Shown: in pieces, positions 10,312 to 19,963 of the stretch
Numbering within the stretch: position 1 is the stretch's first letter
How the letters are laid out: each line of letters starts with the position of its first letter
From: Herbivorax alkaliphila
GTDB taxonomy: Bacteria > Bacillota > Clostridia > Acetivibrionales > Acetivibrionaceae
Assembly (NCBI RefSeq): GCF_030848475.1
Contig: NZ_JAVDDS010000001.1
Span: forward strand, 62,001 to 126,000
DNA length: 64,000 nucleotides
Direction of reading: 5' to 3'
The notes under the pieces: model-generated
Databases searched by the model: none
Told to the model about the DNA's origin: nothing
Seen by the model: the letters and a program-made list of their open reading frames with translations, nothing else
Made by a program: the position numbers and the translations under genes

Positions 10312-12012
10312 TTATTTAGTCCACTCTTCCATTCTTCTCTGAACACCTTCTGTTATATGTTCTTCAAAAGCATCTACATCTATATTTTCGTGTGCCTCAA
10401 GGAATTCTTCCCACTTTTGATCAAACTCACCTGGATTAGCTGTTATTATGCTAGGTAAATATTCAAATGCTATATCCTGTAACGCTTGAGCCGCCATGTC
10501 TGGTGGACTGTTATTTGGAACATTAATATTCCATGCAGGGAAGTACATTGGATTTTCAGGTGGATCTGAGTACATCTGTCCCTGAGTTTGAACTCCATAA
10601 GCTTCATACAATTCCTGCTCAGACTCTGTCAAACCAGCAAAATATTCCTCTGGCTGCTGTCCTGCTGATGTTGCATTACCACAACTTAATGTACCTTCCA
10701 TTTTAGGCATAAATTCCAACAAGTCTCTTGCTTGATTAGCAAGTCTCCATTGATTGTCCTCTTGATTATTTCTCATCTCTGGCTCTCTATAAAATATTCC
10801 ATCATCATCAACAAGATAATCTACACCTTCTTCACCCCACTGCAAGGTTATCTGCCAATCTTCATCCAGCATAGCTTCAAAAAATTGCATTATTCTGTCA
10901 GGATCTTCAGCATTAGTACTTATTGCAAAACCACTGTTAACATTTAACTCTGGACGAGTCAAATACCAATCAGTTATGCTCTCATCGTGTACAATTGGAG
11001 CTGGAGCAAATATTCTTTCTTCTTTTCCCTGTTCACGTAGAGAAACATTTGCTTCATTAAAATTCCAACGCTGATCAAAAAGTCCTAAGACTGCTCCACT
11101 TGCAAGCTTTCCTCTGTACTGGTCATAGTTCATAACAAAGCTTTCTCCATCAACTACACCTGCATTATACATTTCATTAAGCTTTTTATAGTATTTCCTA
11201 GAAGTCTCTTTGTCCTGAAAAATCTCAGCTGTGTAATCGTCTTGGTCTACTATAACGATTCCATCATTAGGAGCTCCTGCAAGATGTGCTGGAGCGTTTC
11301 TTAGCGTCCAGTCCATTCCCCTATCTGTAAGTACAACAAAACCTTCTGTTTTTTGACCATCAATCTCAGGATACAATTCCATATACTCCTGAATTATGTC
11401 AAAATAATCATCCAATGTAGTAAGTTCAGGATAGTCAAATTCTCTTAGCACTTCATTTTGAATCCAGAATGAAGGACCCCAGTTCTCATTTTGATGAACT
11501 GTACCATAGTGCACTCCATAGTTTGGCATGATATACACATTATCATCATCATGACTTATTCTGTTGATTAACTCACCATAGTGTTCGTTAAGATTTGGAT
11601 AATTTTCAGCATCATTGATGTAGTCTTGCAAAGGAATAAATGCACCTGCATCAATAAACTGATTTGCTTCATTTGACTGAACACCTAACAAGTCTGGGTA
11701 TTCTCCACCAGCTGTCATTGTTCCAACTCTTTCACTGATTTCACCTACAACAAATTCAAATTCAAATTCAACTCCAAATTCGTCTCTGATTTTGTTGTAA
11801 ATCCTGTTGTCACTTGTAGGATTTGATCCTGCACGACTGATAAATGTGGATAGTGTCATTATATCATCACTGCCACCATCGCCGCCATCGACATCATCGA
11901 CACCATCGCCTCTATCAGTTGTATCTCCATTGTCACCACAACCTGCTAAGGCAAAAGTTAAAACAAGTACCACAGAAAGACAAATAACTAACAATCTCTT
12001 GCTATTCTTCAT
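10312..12012 (-). CDS. extracellular oligosaccharide-binding lipoprotein, LplA type
   Basis: Substrate-binding protein of the importer, 566 aa. It has a lipoprotein signal peptide ending at the lipobox FALAGC (Cys about 26), then an Asp/Gly-rich linker (about 29-51), then a large family 1-type binding fold. It would be anchored to the outer face of the membrane and hand aldouronates to the two permeases. ATG follows AAGGGGG. It is the first gene after the regulatory trio, as in aldouronate clusters of Paenibacillus. Ligand is inferred from context only. Confidence 0.92.
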   Translation of the reverse strand: MKNSKRLLVICLSVVLVLTFALAGCGDNGDTTDRGDGVDDVDGGDGGSDDIMTLSTFISRAGSNPTSDNRIYNKIRDEFGVEFEFEFVVGEISERVGTMTAGGEYPDLLGVQSNEANQFIDAGAFIPLQDYINDAENYPNLNEHYGELINRISHDDDNVYIMPNYGVHYGTVHQNENWGPSFWIQNEVLREFDYPELTTLDDYFDIIQEYMELYPEIDGQKTEGFVVLTDRGMDWTLRNAPAHLAGAPNDGIVIVDQDDYTAEIFQDKETSRKYYKKLNEMYNAGVVDGESFVMNYDQYRGKLASGAVLGLFDQRWNFNEANVSLREQGKEERIFAPAPIVHDESITDWYLTRPELNVNSGFAISTNAEDPDRIMQFFEAMLDEDWQITLQWGEEGVDYLVDDDGIFYREPEMRNNQEDNQWRLANQARDLLEFMPKMEGTLSCGNATSAGQQPEEYFAGLTESEQELYEAYGVQTQGQMYSDPPENPMYFPAWNINVPNNSPPDMAAQALQDIAFEYLPSIITANPGEFDQKWEEFLEAHENIDVDAFEEHITEGVQRRMEEWTK

Positions 12013-12078
12013 TGTTTTTCCCCCTTAATGATAGTTTGTTGCACAGCTTTTAAAAAGCATATGCACTACATACATTTT

Positions 12079-12084
12079 ATTATA
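12079..12084 (-). promoter_or_regulatory. candidate -10 element for the importer operon
   Basis: TATAAT on the minus strand, 67 bases before the lipoprotein start codon. No good -35 hexamer lies 17 bases upstream, as expected if an AraC-type activator (YesN) is required. Confidence 0.35.
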
Positions 12085-12268
12085 CAATTATTTATGTCTT
12101 TTTTGATTTAATAAACTAAAGATATGTACCCTAAAAATTAAACTTTTATTAAAATTTTATAGGTTTTAAATAACTTACGGGGTTTTATGTAAATATTCTT
12201 ACCCTCATTTTACCTTATGTCCATGCATTATGTTTTGGTTTTATATTTGTATTCTCACATGTCAACCA

Positions 12269-13846
12269 TTAATTTGAACTCTGTTTCTTTTTATAGTTAT
12301 TAGGTCTTGTTCCAGTATTTCTTTCAAAGTACTTTAAAAACATATTGTAATTTGAATAACCTAATTCCCTTGCTATTTCACATGTTTCCATTGATGTCTC
12401 TTCTAAAAGTCTCTTTGCTTCATCTATCCTTAATTCATGTACATAATCACTAAATCTTACACCAAATATTTTTTTAAAAAGCTGTCCAAGATAGACAGGG
12501 TTTATGTAAAGATTTTTTGACATCTCTTTTATTGTGATTGGCTCCTTGTAATTTTCTTTAATATATTTCTCTATTCTATAACTATTTTCATCGAATACTT
12601 TTTTATTCTTCTCTCTTAAAATTTTACAGCAATATTTGCACCAATCTATAACAACCTTTTTTATTTGAGTAATTGGAATTTTTTTGTTTTTAAATTCTGA
12701 CATGTTTATTTTGAAAGCATCTACCTCATTCATATCTTCTGTAACTTTATTGCTTCGGTAAATAATATTATTGACATACATATATATTATTTCAGGGTCT
12801 AATAATCTTTCTTTGAAATATGCAAACTCCTTTTGTATAATATCTTCCACTTTTTCTTCATTAATCTCTTCAACTGCCTCAATAACTAAATCAACACATT
12901 CGCTATGTAAAAAATCGTAATCAAAATTAACATTTTTAAGAGAAGTGTAAAATATTATATTGTCTAAATCCTCATAAAAGCAGTGCTCTAGTGCTTTTTT
13001 TGAAGTATTGTATGCTCTTTTTATTTCCTTTAAATCTTTTATAGGGTTACCTACAGAAATTTGATACCTGCTGTCAAAGATCTTTTTTATTGGAGCTGCT
13101 ATCTCCTTTAGTATATTTTTAATTTTATCCTGATTTTCTCCATCTTCTAAAATCCCAATAAACAAACCAAATGTATTTGTATTATTGTTGAAAACAAATA
13201 ATTGATTATTATTTTCTATTGCCTCCTCAGAAATACTTTTCATGTGTTCTGTAATTTTATCCTTTTTGCTTTCTTGATTATTTAAATAGTCAGCAGGTAG
13301 TATTTTAAGAAATGCATAATACCAGACTTTTGCAGCATTTTTGCCAAAAGTAGAATTATAAATGTTGCAAAGCTCATCAGTACTTCCATCTTTATGAATT
13401 AGTTTTTTAATCAAATTGCTTATAGACATATGAGCTTCCTCTGTTTTCAGCAATTTATTTTCCTTTTCTCTTTCAATTTCAGTGCACAAATCTTTTAAAA
13501 CCTGCGTTATTTCTTCTTCGAATACAGGTTTTAATAAATAATGTTTCACACCAAATTCCATGGCTTTTTTAGCATATTCAAATTCACTGTACCCACTTAA
13601 TATAATAAATTTTATATTGCTGTCTATTTTGTTTTTCACAAAAGATATAAGTTCTAACCCATCTAACACAGGCATTCTAACGTCAGTGACCACTACATCA
13701 GGTTTTAGTTTCCTTATTTTTAATGTAGCTTCTTCCCCATTTGAGGCTTCTCCACATATTTCATAGCCATTTTTTTCCCATTCAATAATGTTTTTCAGTC
13801 CTTCATTCGCTAGAGGTTCATCATCTACAATTAAAACCCTTAACAT
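12269..13846 (-). CDS. YesN-type response regulator (REC + AraC HTH), second copy
   Basis: 525 aa. N-terminal receiver domain with acidic pocket VDDEP, phospho-acceptor Asp55 in VVTDVRMP, Thr/Ser-Gly in ILSGYSEF and Lys in LLKPV. A long middle region follows, then a C-terminal AraC-type double helix-turn-helix (about 420-520; YIKENYKEPITIKEMSKNL and ARELGYSNYNMFLKYF). ATG follows GGGAGG. It directly precedes the importer operon and lies 47 bp after the kinase gene. It most likely activates importer/xylan genes when phosphorylated by YesM. It is a paralogue of the regulator at 15757-17349. Confidence 0.93.
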   Translation of the reverse strand: MLRVLIVDDEPLANEGLKNIIEWEKNGYEICGEASNGEEATLKIRKLKPDVVVTDVRMPVLDGLELISFVKNKIDSNIKFIILSGYSEFEYAKKAMEFGVKHYLLKPVFEEEITQVLKDLCTEIEREKENKLLKTEEAHMSISNLIKKLIHKDGSTDELCNIYNSTFGKNAAKVWYYAFLKILPADYLNNQESKKDKITEHMKSISEEAIENNNQLFVFNNNTNTFGLFIGILEDGENQDKIKNILKEIAAPIKKIFDSRYQISVGNPIKDLKEIKRAYNTSKKALEHCFYEDLDNIIFYTSLKNVNFDYDFLHSECVDLVIEAVEEINEEKVEDIIQKEFAYFKERLLDPEIIYMYVNNIIYRSNKVTEDMNEVDAFKINMSEFKNKKIPITQIKKVVIDWCKYCCKILREKNKKVFDENSYRIEKYIKENYKEPITIKEMSKNLYINPVYLGQLFKKIFGVRFSDYVHELRIDEAKRLLEETSMETCEIARELGYSNYNMFLKYFERNTGTRPNNYKKKQSSN

Positions 13847-13893
13847 TTCAAGATAACCTCCCTAGATTAATAATTTATACATATTTTTATGAA

Positions 13894-15720
13894 TTAAATA
13901 CTTTTTTGATTAGAAAGCTTGCTTGTAAATGGTATTAAAAAACTTACCGTTGTTCCCTTGCCTTTTTTGCTTTCAATAAAAAATTTTAAATCCTCTCCAT
14001 AATACAACTTAAGTCTTCTATATACATTTCTTATCCCTATACTTCCTGCTTTGTATATGTCATCTTCCAAACTCATTAAGATGTCTTCTATTTGATCTTC
14101 CAAAATACCTATTCCATTATCCTTGACGGATACTTTTAAATCTTCTCCTAAAACCCTAATTTCAACAGTGATATCACCATGTCCTTTTATGCTCTGTATA
14201 CCGTGCTTACATGCATTTTCCACTAATGGCTGTATACTCATTTTAGGAATTTTAAAATTATGTACACCTTCATCTATAAACACATTATATTTAAACTTTT
14301 CACTAAAACGAAATTTTTCTATTTTAAGATACATTTCAGTAAAGCATATCTCTTCCTCTACTGTAACCAAATCATCTTTCCAGCTTAAAAGTCTTCTAAG
14401 AGTCTTTGAAAGATTTTTTATTACATCAATTATTTCTGTATAATTGTTTTTTACACTTACAATTAACATAGCATTTAGAGTATTGAATAAAAAATGTGGA
14501 TTCATTTGGCTTTGAAGAAAATTAATTTCAGCCTGCACCCTTTCTAATTCTAAATCTTTCTTTTGAATTTGAAGCTTATACACATCATTTATTAATGTAT
14601 TTATTTTTACAGCCATTTTATTGAATTTTCTTATCAACTGTCCAATTTCATCTTTTCCCTCATTTAAAACTATTAAGTCCAGTTGTTCGTCTCCAAATTT
14701 TGACATGTGGCTTGAAAGTTTTTTTATTCTATCATTGTAAGACCTCAATATTATCCAAACTAAAAAACCTGAAATAAGTATACTGACACATGCAAGTAAT
14801 AATATAAAATGCCTAGCCTGTTTCATTGCCATATATACTTTTTCTTCATTTGGAACTCCTACTAATCGCCAGTCCTTAATATATGATGCTTCCCAAAGAT
14901 TGCCATCAAACAAAATTTCACTTTCATTAAATCCTAAATCATCAAATTTTATAAATTCATACTTCTCCTCATTTCCATATACATAATCATCTACAGCTAA
15001 AACCACTCTTCCTTCATCATCAACGATATAAAGGCTTAAATAGTCCTTTTCCCTCTCTAGAGCATTATAAATCCAATGAGTATTAATATCAACTTTTAGT
15101 ATTCTCTCATGCTGCATTGTCTGGGGTCGATCTGCCTGAGCTCTATCTATTTGATCCATAACCCTTATAATACTTAAAAATTCATCGTATCTATTCTTGC
15201 TATAATCTATAGTTTCAATATCAGCATATAACATAGGATTTCCATTAAATTCTTTATTCTTTTTATACCATGGAGTATCTTTTATTTCATCATTAAGTAT
15301 AATAAAATAACCACCAGAATCTATAGTGTCATTGGATGTATATATTGTTATGTTTGAAATATTTCTGTAAATGGCTAAATATCTATCAACCCTGCCTTTT
15401 AAGGAGTCTGTAAAAACACTATAATATTCACCTTTTTCGTAAGATTTATCTAACTCATCATATATCCCTCTATCATAATATATAGAATGGCTCACAGCCA
15501 GACCCTCTCTAATTACATGTGCAATATCAGTTTTTGCTCTCTCATAAGAAATTTTAAAATTTTCTTCTTCTCTTTCTCTAACAGTATTAGATAAGCTATT
15601 TAAAAAAATTAAATTAACCGATAAAATAGGAATTATTACGCAAAAAATACTTATTAAGATAAACTTAGTATTAATAGGTATGTCGTTTATTTTATTTAAA
15701 ATTTGTAATCTCAATCTCAC
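13894..15720 (-). CDS. YesM-type membrane sensor histidine kinase
   Basis: 608 aa. First membrane helix at about 20-42, a long extracytoplasmic sensor region (about 45-300), second helix at about 303-325 (LLACVSILISGFLVWII), then HAMP, then the His_kinase domain with FLQSQMNPHFLFNTLNA carrying the phospho-His, then an ATPase with NACKHGIQ and DNGIGI. The start is GTG (MRLRLQILNK) with a purine-rich AAGGCGGGG upstream. YesM-family kinases commonly control carbohydrate ABC importers. The ligand is probably an aldouronate or xylo-oligosaccharide (inference). It sits between two YesN-type regulators. Confidence 0.93.
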   Translation of the reverse strand: MRLRLQILNKINDIPINTKFILISIFCVIIPILSVNLIFLNSLSNTVREREEENFKISYERAKTDIAHVIREGLAVSHSIYYDRGIYDELDKSYEKGEYYSVFTDSLKGRVDRYLAIYRNISNITIYTSNDTIDSGGYFIILNDEIKDTPWYKKNKEFNGNPMLYADIETIDYSKNRYDEFLSIIRVMDQIDRAQADRPQTMQHERILKVDINTHWIYNALEREKDYLSLYIVDDEGRVVLAVDDYVYGNEEKYEFIKFDDLGFNESEILFDGNLWEASYIKDWRLVGVPNEEKVYMAMKQARHFILLLACVSILISGFLVWIILRSYNDRIKKLSSHMSKFGDEQLDLIVLNEGKDEIGQLIRKFNKMAVKINTLINDVYKLQIQKKDLELERVQAEINFLQSQMNPHFLFNTLNAMLIVSVKNNYTEIIDVIKNLSKTLRRLLSWKDDLVTVEEEICFTEMYLKIEKFRFSEKFKYNVFIDEGVHNFKIPKMSIQPLVENACKHGIQSIKGHGDITVEIRVLGEDLKVSVKDNGIGILEDQIEDILMSLEDDIYKAGSIGIRNVYRRLKLYYGEDLKFFIESKKGKGTTVSFLIPFTSKLSNQKSI

Positions 15721-15756
15721 AAAACCCCGCCTTTTTTCTCTATAAAAACTAACAGC

Positions 15757-17349
15757 CTAATATTTGTGCAGGTTAACCAAAAAATTGTTTTTAAATTCAG
15801 AAGGAGAAAAATTTGTAAAGCTTTTAAACTTAGCTGTAAAATATTCAGTATCATTGTATCCTACACTTCTTGCTACATCAGATACTTTCATATTTGTTTT
15901 CCTTAAAAGTTTTTTAGCTTCCTCTATTCTTATCTTGTGTAAATATTCGTTAAACTGCATTCCTGTAGTTTTTTTAAACTTTCTGCCAATGTATACAGGG
16001 TTAACGTAAAGTTCTTTTCCTATTATTTTTAAGTTTATTTCTTTACTATAATTTTCTTTAATGTACTGCTGCATCTCCAATATAATATCCTTTGAATTGC
16101 TTTTTGTAATGGAATCTATATACTGTGCCAGAAATATACATAAATCACAAACTTCATTTTTAAGCTCTTTCATAGTGGATTTCTCTAAGTCTTTATTAAA
16201 ATCTATTATTTTTTTTGTAAACTCTTGTACATTACCCTTTAACTCCATTACATACTTTATGCATTCCAGCTCTAAATTTTCAATATAAATTTTTATTACT
16301 TCTGGAGCTGTCAGTTTCTTTGAAAATCCATGAAATAGATTTTTCATTGTTCTTTTTATTCCATCGACATCATTTTTTTTAATACACTTCTTTAAAGCAT
16401 CAATATCTACTTCAAAAAAATCATAATTTTTTGACATGTTTTTAATATTTTTGTATAAAATAACACTTCCAATATCTTTAAAAAATTTGTAGCTTATAGC
16501 CAAGTCTACCTGCTTAAAAAGAGGTTCAAGAGATTTTATTCCAGACATTGAATCACTTATTGCAATTGAAACACTGCAATTTAAAGCATTCTCAATTGTT
16601 TTTTTCAAATCTTTTGCATAGTCATTAATTCTACTGTAAATACACATACTTTGAGATATTACAACACAAAACCTGCTTAAATCATCTTCAAAAATTTTTA
16701 AATTAATTTCATCATCCATACTGCTATTAATTAACTCTTTTGTTTTATCTCTTATTTTTCGAAGTTCAACTTCATCATAGTCACTCATCCACTTATCAAA
16801 ATTATCAATTTCTAATAGCAACATTTTAATTTCTTCATCTTCTTTTATATCTAACATAAAGTTTGCACGCTTAATTTCCGAGTCCTTTGCATTACCTTTC
16901 AATATACTGTTTATGGCATTTTCAGCAACAAATGATAACTGATTGTTTCTTGACTCTTCCTTTTTTCTCTCCTCTTGAATCTGATTGCCTGCCTTTTTTA
17001 CTGCTTGGTTTAGCTCATCTTCATCTAAAGGCTTTAAAATATAACTGTTTACCCCATATTTCATTGCCTTTTTGGCATAATCAAAATCGTTATATCCACT
17101 TAATATAATAAATTTAGCTCTTAAATTTGAATCTTCATAAACTGATTTAATAAGCTGAATACCATCCATTACAGGCATTCTTATATCGGTAATTACCAAA
17201 TGTGGATTACCTGTTTTAATTATTTCTAACGCATCTTCTCCATTTGATGCTTCACCACAGATTGAAAATCCGTATTTCTCCCAGTCTACCATAATTCTAA
17301 GTCCTTCAAATACAAAAGGCTCATCATCAACAAGAAGCACTCTTAACAA
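15757..17349 (-). CDS. YesN-type response regulator (REC + AraC HTH), first copy
   Basis: 530 aa from the chosen start. Receiver domain with VDDEP, phospho-acceptor Asp55 in VITDIRMP, ILSGYNDF and ILKPLDEDE. C-terminal AraC HTH pair (YIKENYSKEINLKIIGKEL, ARSVGYNDTEYFTAKF). I chose TTG at 17349 (reading MLRVLLVDDEP) because GGGTGA lies seven bases before it and the product then begins exactly like its paralogue MLRVLIVDDEP; a GTG at 17364 is the alternative. It heads the regulatory trio, 36 bp before the kinase gene. Confidence 0.9.
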   Translation of the reverse strand: MLRVLLVDDEPFVFEGLRIMVDWEKYGFSICGEASNGEDALEIIKTGNPHLVITDIRMPVMDGIQLIKSVYEDSNLRAKFIILSGYNDFDYAKKAMKYGVNSYILKPLDEDELNQAVKKAGNQIQEERKKEESRNNQLSFVAENAINSILKGNAKDSEIKRANFMLDIKEDEEIKMLLLEIDNFDKWMSDYDEVELRKIRDKTKELINSSMDDEINLKIFEDDLSRFCVVISQSMCIYSRINDYAKDLKKTIENALNCSVSIAISDSMSGIKSLEPLFKQVDLAISYKFFKDIGSVILYKNIKNMSKNYDFFEVDIDALKKCIKKNDVDGIKRTMKNLFHGFSKKLTAPEVIKIYIENLELECIKYVMELKGNVQEFTKKIIDFNKDLEKSTMKELKNEVCDLCIFLAQYIDSITKSNSKDIILEMQQYIKENYSKEINLKIIGKELYVNPVYIGRKFKKTTGMQFNEYLHKIRIEEAKKLLRKTNMKVSDVARSVGYNDTEYFTAKFKSFTNFSPSEFKNNFLVNLHKY

Positions 17350-17485
17350 TTTATTTTCACCCACTTATATATTTACTACATATATTAAGTGTACAATTTT
17401 TATTATAATTTATCAATGTCTAAGTTACTTTAAGAAGTATGTAATAAATGTGAGTGAAAATAACTTCCTATGCTTTAAAAATCAT

Positions 17486-18733
17486 TTAAGGTTCTATAAA
17501 TTTCCAGAAATTTTCTCCAAATAAATTATTTATATCTCTTTCTATCCTGTCATTTGATATTTCATATCCTTCAGACATTAAATCGCTGTATTTTGTAGCC
17601 AATACATTTGCTATCACTTTTTTCGAATGTTTCCATTTGCTTATAAGTTGTTCAAACACTCTACAATCAGAATGCTGAGGAATAAAAGAAGTTCCCAGCC
17701 ATTCAATTCTCATATTTGTTACAAACTCTATCAAGGAAGGTGAATTTAAAAACCACCAGCATCCAAATACCATTAAATTTTTAAATTTTCTTGCAGTTAC
17801 AGTGAGTTCCTGCTGATTCTCTAAAGAAAGCATTGTAACAAGAAATTTATTGTATGGGTACTCAGAGCATAAATATTCTAAAGGCTCAATATCGGCTCTT
17901 TTAACAGAATCTCCAGCAAGCTTTAAAGCTGGATTCACCCCTCTTTTTACTCCTATCATCAACGCAAAAGGTATGTTTTTTTCTCTGCATACAGGAAGTA
18001 CACAGTTTTCAATTATCTTAGCTCTTACAGAGCCATCATTCATGCTAAAATCAGGAGGCAGAGACACGGCACAGTACAATGCTTCCATCCTGTCTATATA
18101 ATCAATAAGAAATTTTTTTATCTCTTCAATTGTTGGCTCTAATAAGTCTTTTTCTACATTATATCCAAGTTTTTTGATGTGTGTAAAGCTCTCTTCCCAA
18201 GAGTTTAAAACTCTATCTAGTCTGAGTGCCGCTTTAAATCTCTCATCCTTTACATATGAATTATCCCATACTTTTCTCTCGTCATCATCTAAAGGATCAT
18301 TAGTCATAACTACACATTTAAGTTTTGAAATTTCAAATACTTGGTCAATATAATCTGAAAGTTTTTTTGACTCAAAAAATTTTCTAAAATAGTTTATATC
18401 TTTAACATTTACATCAAGACCCAGACTGTTAAATATTGTTATTATAGATTTGGCTGGTTCACTTAAAGGTGTGTTTTTAACAAATAATATATTCCATACA
18501 AATTCTGCCTGTTTATCTTTATCCATATCATAAAAATTTTTATAATCCATATCTGTATACCTCATAGCCTCTGCAACCAAATAATGATATGTCAAAAGTT
18601 CTTCAATACCGTAGAGAAACATACTTTCAAAGCATTGTGAAAACAAATGAGTATGAATGTCTGTAATATATACAGAATTTATCAAATCTTCTGTAACTTT
18701 ATTGATATTTTGCCTATTTACAACTTCTTTCAT
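17486..18733 (-). CDS. uxaC: uronate isomerase-like protein (glucuronate isomerase)
   Basis: 415 aa amidohydrolase-fold protein with the family metal motif DIHTHL at residues 25-30. Family knowledge: UxaC converts D-glucuronate to D-fructuronate. The protein is shorter than the roughly 470-residue E. coli enzyme and looks divergent, so activity is inferred mainly from context: uxuB, uxuA, kdgK and eda lie upstream and GH67 downstream. This is the only candidate for the first step of the pathway here. ATG follows AAGGAG. A family 1 repeat and a CTGACCCC-type repeat lie between it and kdgK. Confidence 0.8.
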   Translation of the reverse strand: MKEVVNRQNINKVTEDLINSVYITDIHTHLFSQCFESMFLYGIEELLTYHYLVAEAMRYTDMDYKNFYDMDKDKQAEFVWNILFVKNTPLSEPAKSIITIFNSLGLDVNVKDINYFRKFFESKKLSDYIDQVFEISKLKCVVMTNDPLDDDERKVWDNSYVKDERFKAALRLDRVLNSWEESFTHIKKLGYNVEKDLLEPTIEEIKKFLIDYIDRMEALYCAVSLPPDFSMNDGSVRAKIIENCVLPVCREKNIPFALMIGVKRGVNPALKLAGDSVKRADIEPLEYLCSEYPYNKFLVTMLSLENQQELTVTARKFKNLMVFGCWWFLNSPSLIEFVTNMRIEWLGTSFIPQHSDCRVFEQLISKWKHSKKVIANVLATKYSDLMSEGYEISNDRIERDINNLFGENFWKFIEP

Positions 18734-18752
18734 TTTTATACTCCTTTTATTT

Positions 18753-18813
18753 TATCTTGTTATAAGACTCCACCTGAAGCCTCGATGTTTAGCTTTAGCT
18801 AAACGAGTTCACT
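18753..18813 (+). repeat. dispersed repeat family 1, short form
   Basis: Copy in the kdgK-uxaC gap, inside a run of minus-strand genes. It contains CACCTGAAGCCTCGATG followed by the GTTTAGC/GCTAAAC hairpin and GAGTTCACT. Confidence 0.85.
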
Positions 18814-18850
18814 ACTCTATATAAATCCTTGATATTTAGCTACATAATGC

Positions 18851-18877
18851 ATAAGTAAATTATTCAAGCCTGACCCC
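18851..18877 (-). repeat. half of a CTGACCCC-type repeat
   Basis: The minus strand starts GGGGTCAGGCTTGAATAATT and runs on to TTACTTA. It matches 25 of 26 bases of the left arm and loop of the hairpin at 56541-56581. It abuts the kdgK stop codon. Confidence 0.7.
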
Positions 18878-18882
18878 ATTAG

Positions 18883-19905
18883 CTATCTTTGGACTCTTCC
18901 CGATCCATCACCTTTTATAAGCGACTTTACTTCATCTACAGTAACGTGATTGAAATCGCCTTCAATTGAATGTTTAAGACAGGATGCACCAACTGCAAAT
19001 TCTATACACTCCTGCATATCAAATTCATTCATCAATGAATATATAAGGCCTCCTGCAAAGGAATCTCCTCCACCAACTCTATCTACAATATTTATAGAAT
19101 ATCTTTTTGAAAAATAAAATTCATCTTTGGCATAAAGCATTGCTCCCCAATTGTTAACAGAAGCCGATAAACTCTCTCTTAAAGTAATTGCAACTTTATC
19201 AAAATCAAATTTACTTTTAAGTTTTTTGGCAACTTCCTTATATCCTTCTCTGTTTAGTTTACCACCGGTAATATCAGTATTATCAGCCTTTATTCCAAAC
19301 ACTTTTTCTGCATCTTCTTCGTTTGCAATACATACATCTACGTATTCCATAAGCTGTTCCATCACCTGACCTGCTTTTTCTGTTGACCACAGATTTTTTC
19401 TATAGTTTAAATCACAGCTCACTGTAAGACCCTTTTCTTTAGCTTTCTTACATGCTTTATGTGTAAGTTTTTGGGCATTTTCAGACAATGCAGGAGTGAT
19501 TCCTGTAAAGTGAAACCATTTAGCTCCCTCAAATATTGCATCCCAGTCAAAATCATCTTCATTAGCTGTTGAAATGGAAGAATCAGCCCTGTCATATATA
19601 ACCTTTGAAGGTCTTTGAGATGAACCCTTTTCTAAAAAATATATTCCAAGTCTTTTTCCACCCTTTGCTATAAAATTTGTATTGACACTATACTGTTTTA
19701 AGCTGTTTATGGCAGCCTGGCCAATTGAATTATCAGGCACCTTTGTAGCAAATACAGCATCCATGCCATAATTAGAAAGTGAAACACCTACATTTGCCTC
19801 TCCTCCTCCATATGTAGCACCGAAGGAATTTGCCTGCACAAATCTTAAGTGCCCTGGTGGTGAAAGTCTTAACATTATTTCTCCAAAGCATATTATTTTA
19901 GACAT
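18883..19905 (-). CDS. kdgK: 2-dehydro-3-deoxygluconokinase (KDG kinase)
   Basis: PfkB/ribokinase-family kinase of 340 aa that phosphorylates KDG to KDPG. Starts MSKIICFGEIMLRLSPPG. Further motifs are GGEANVGVSLSNYG (substrate side) and the C-terminal VDRVGGGDSFAGGLIYS with the catalytic Asp. I chose ATG at 19905 because GGAGG precedes it by six bases; a longer reading from 19980 would overlap eda and adds an unrelated tail. It follows eda and feeds it substrate. Confidence 0.94.
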   Translation of the reverse strand: MSKIICFGEIMLRLSPPGHLRFVQANSFGATYGGGEANVGVSLSNYGMDAVFATKVPDNSIGQAAINSLKQYSVNTNFIAKGGKRLGIYFLEKGSSQRPSKVIYDRADSSISTANEDDFDWDAIFEGAKWFHFTGITPALSENAQKLTHKACKKAKEKGLTVSCDLNYRKNLWSTEKAGQVMEQLMEYVDVCIANEEDAEKVFGIKADNTDITGGKLNREGYKEVAKKLKSKFDFDKVAITLRESLSASVNNWGAMLYAKDEFYFSKRYSINIVDRVGGGDSFAGGLIYSLMNEFDMQECIEFAVGASCLKHSIEGDFNHVTVDEVKSLIKGDGSGRVQR

Positions 19906-19963
19906 TATTCTACCTCCAAACAAAATCTTTATATTTAAAAAAAGTGGAATCCCTCTTATAATA

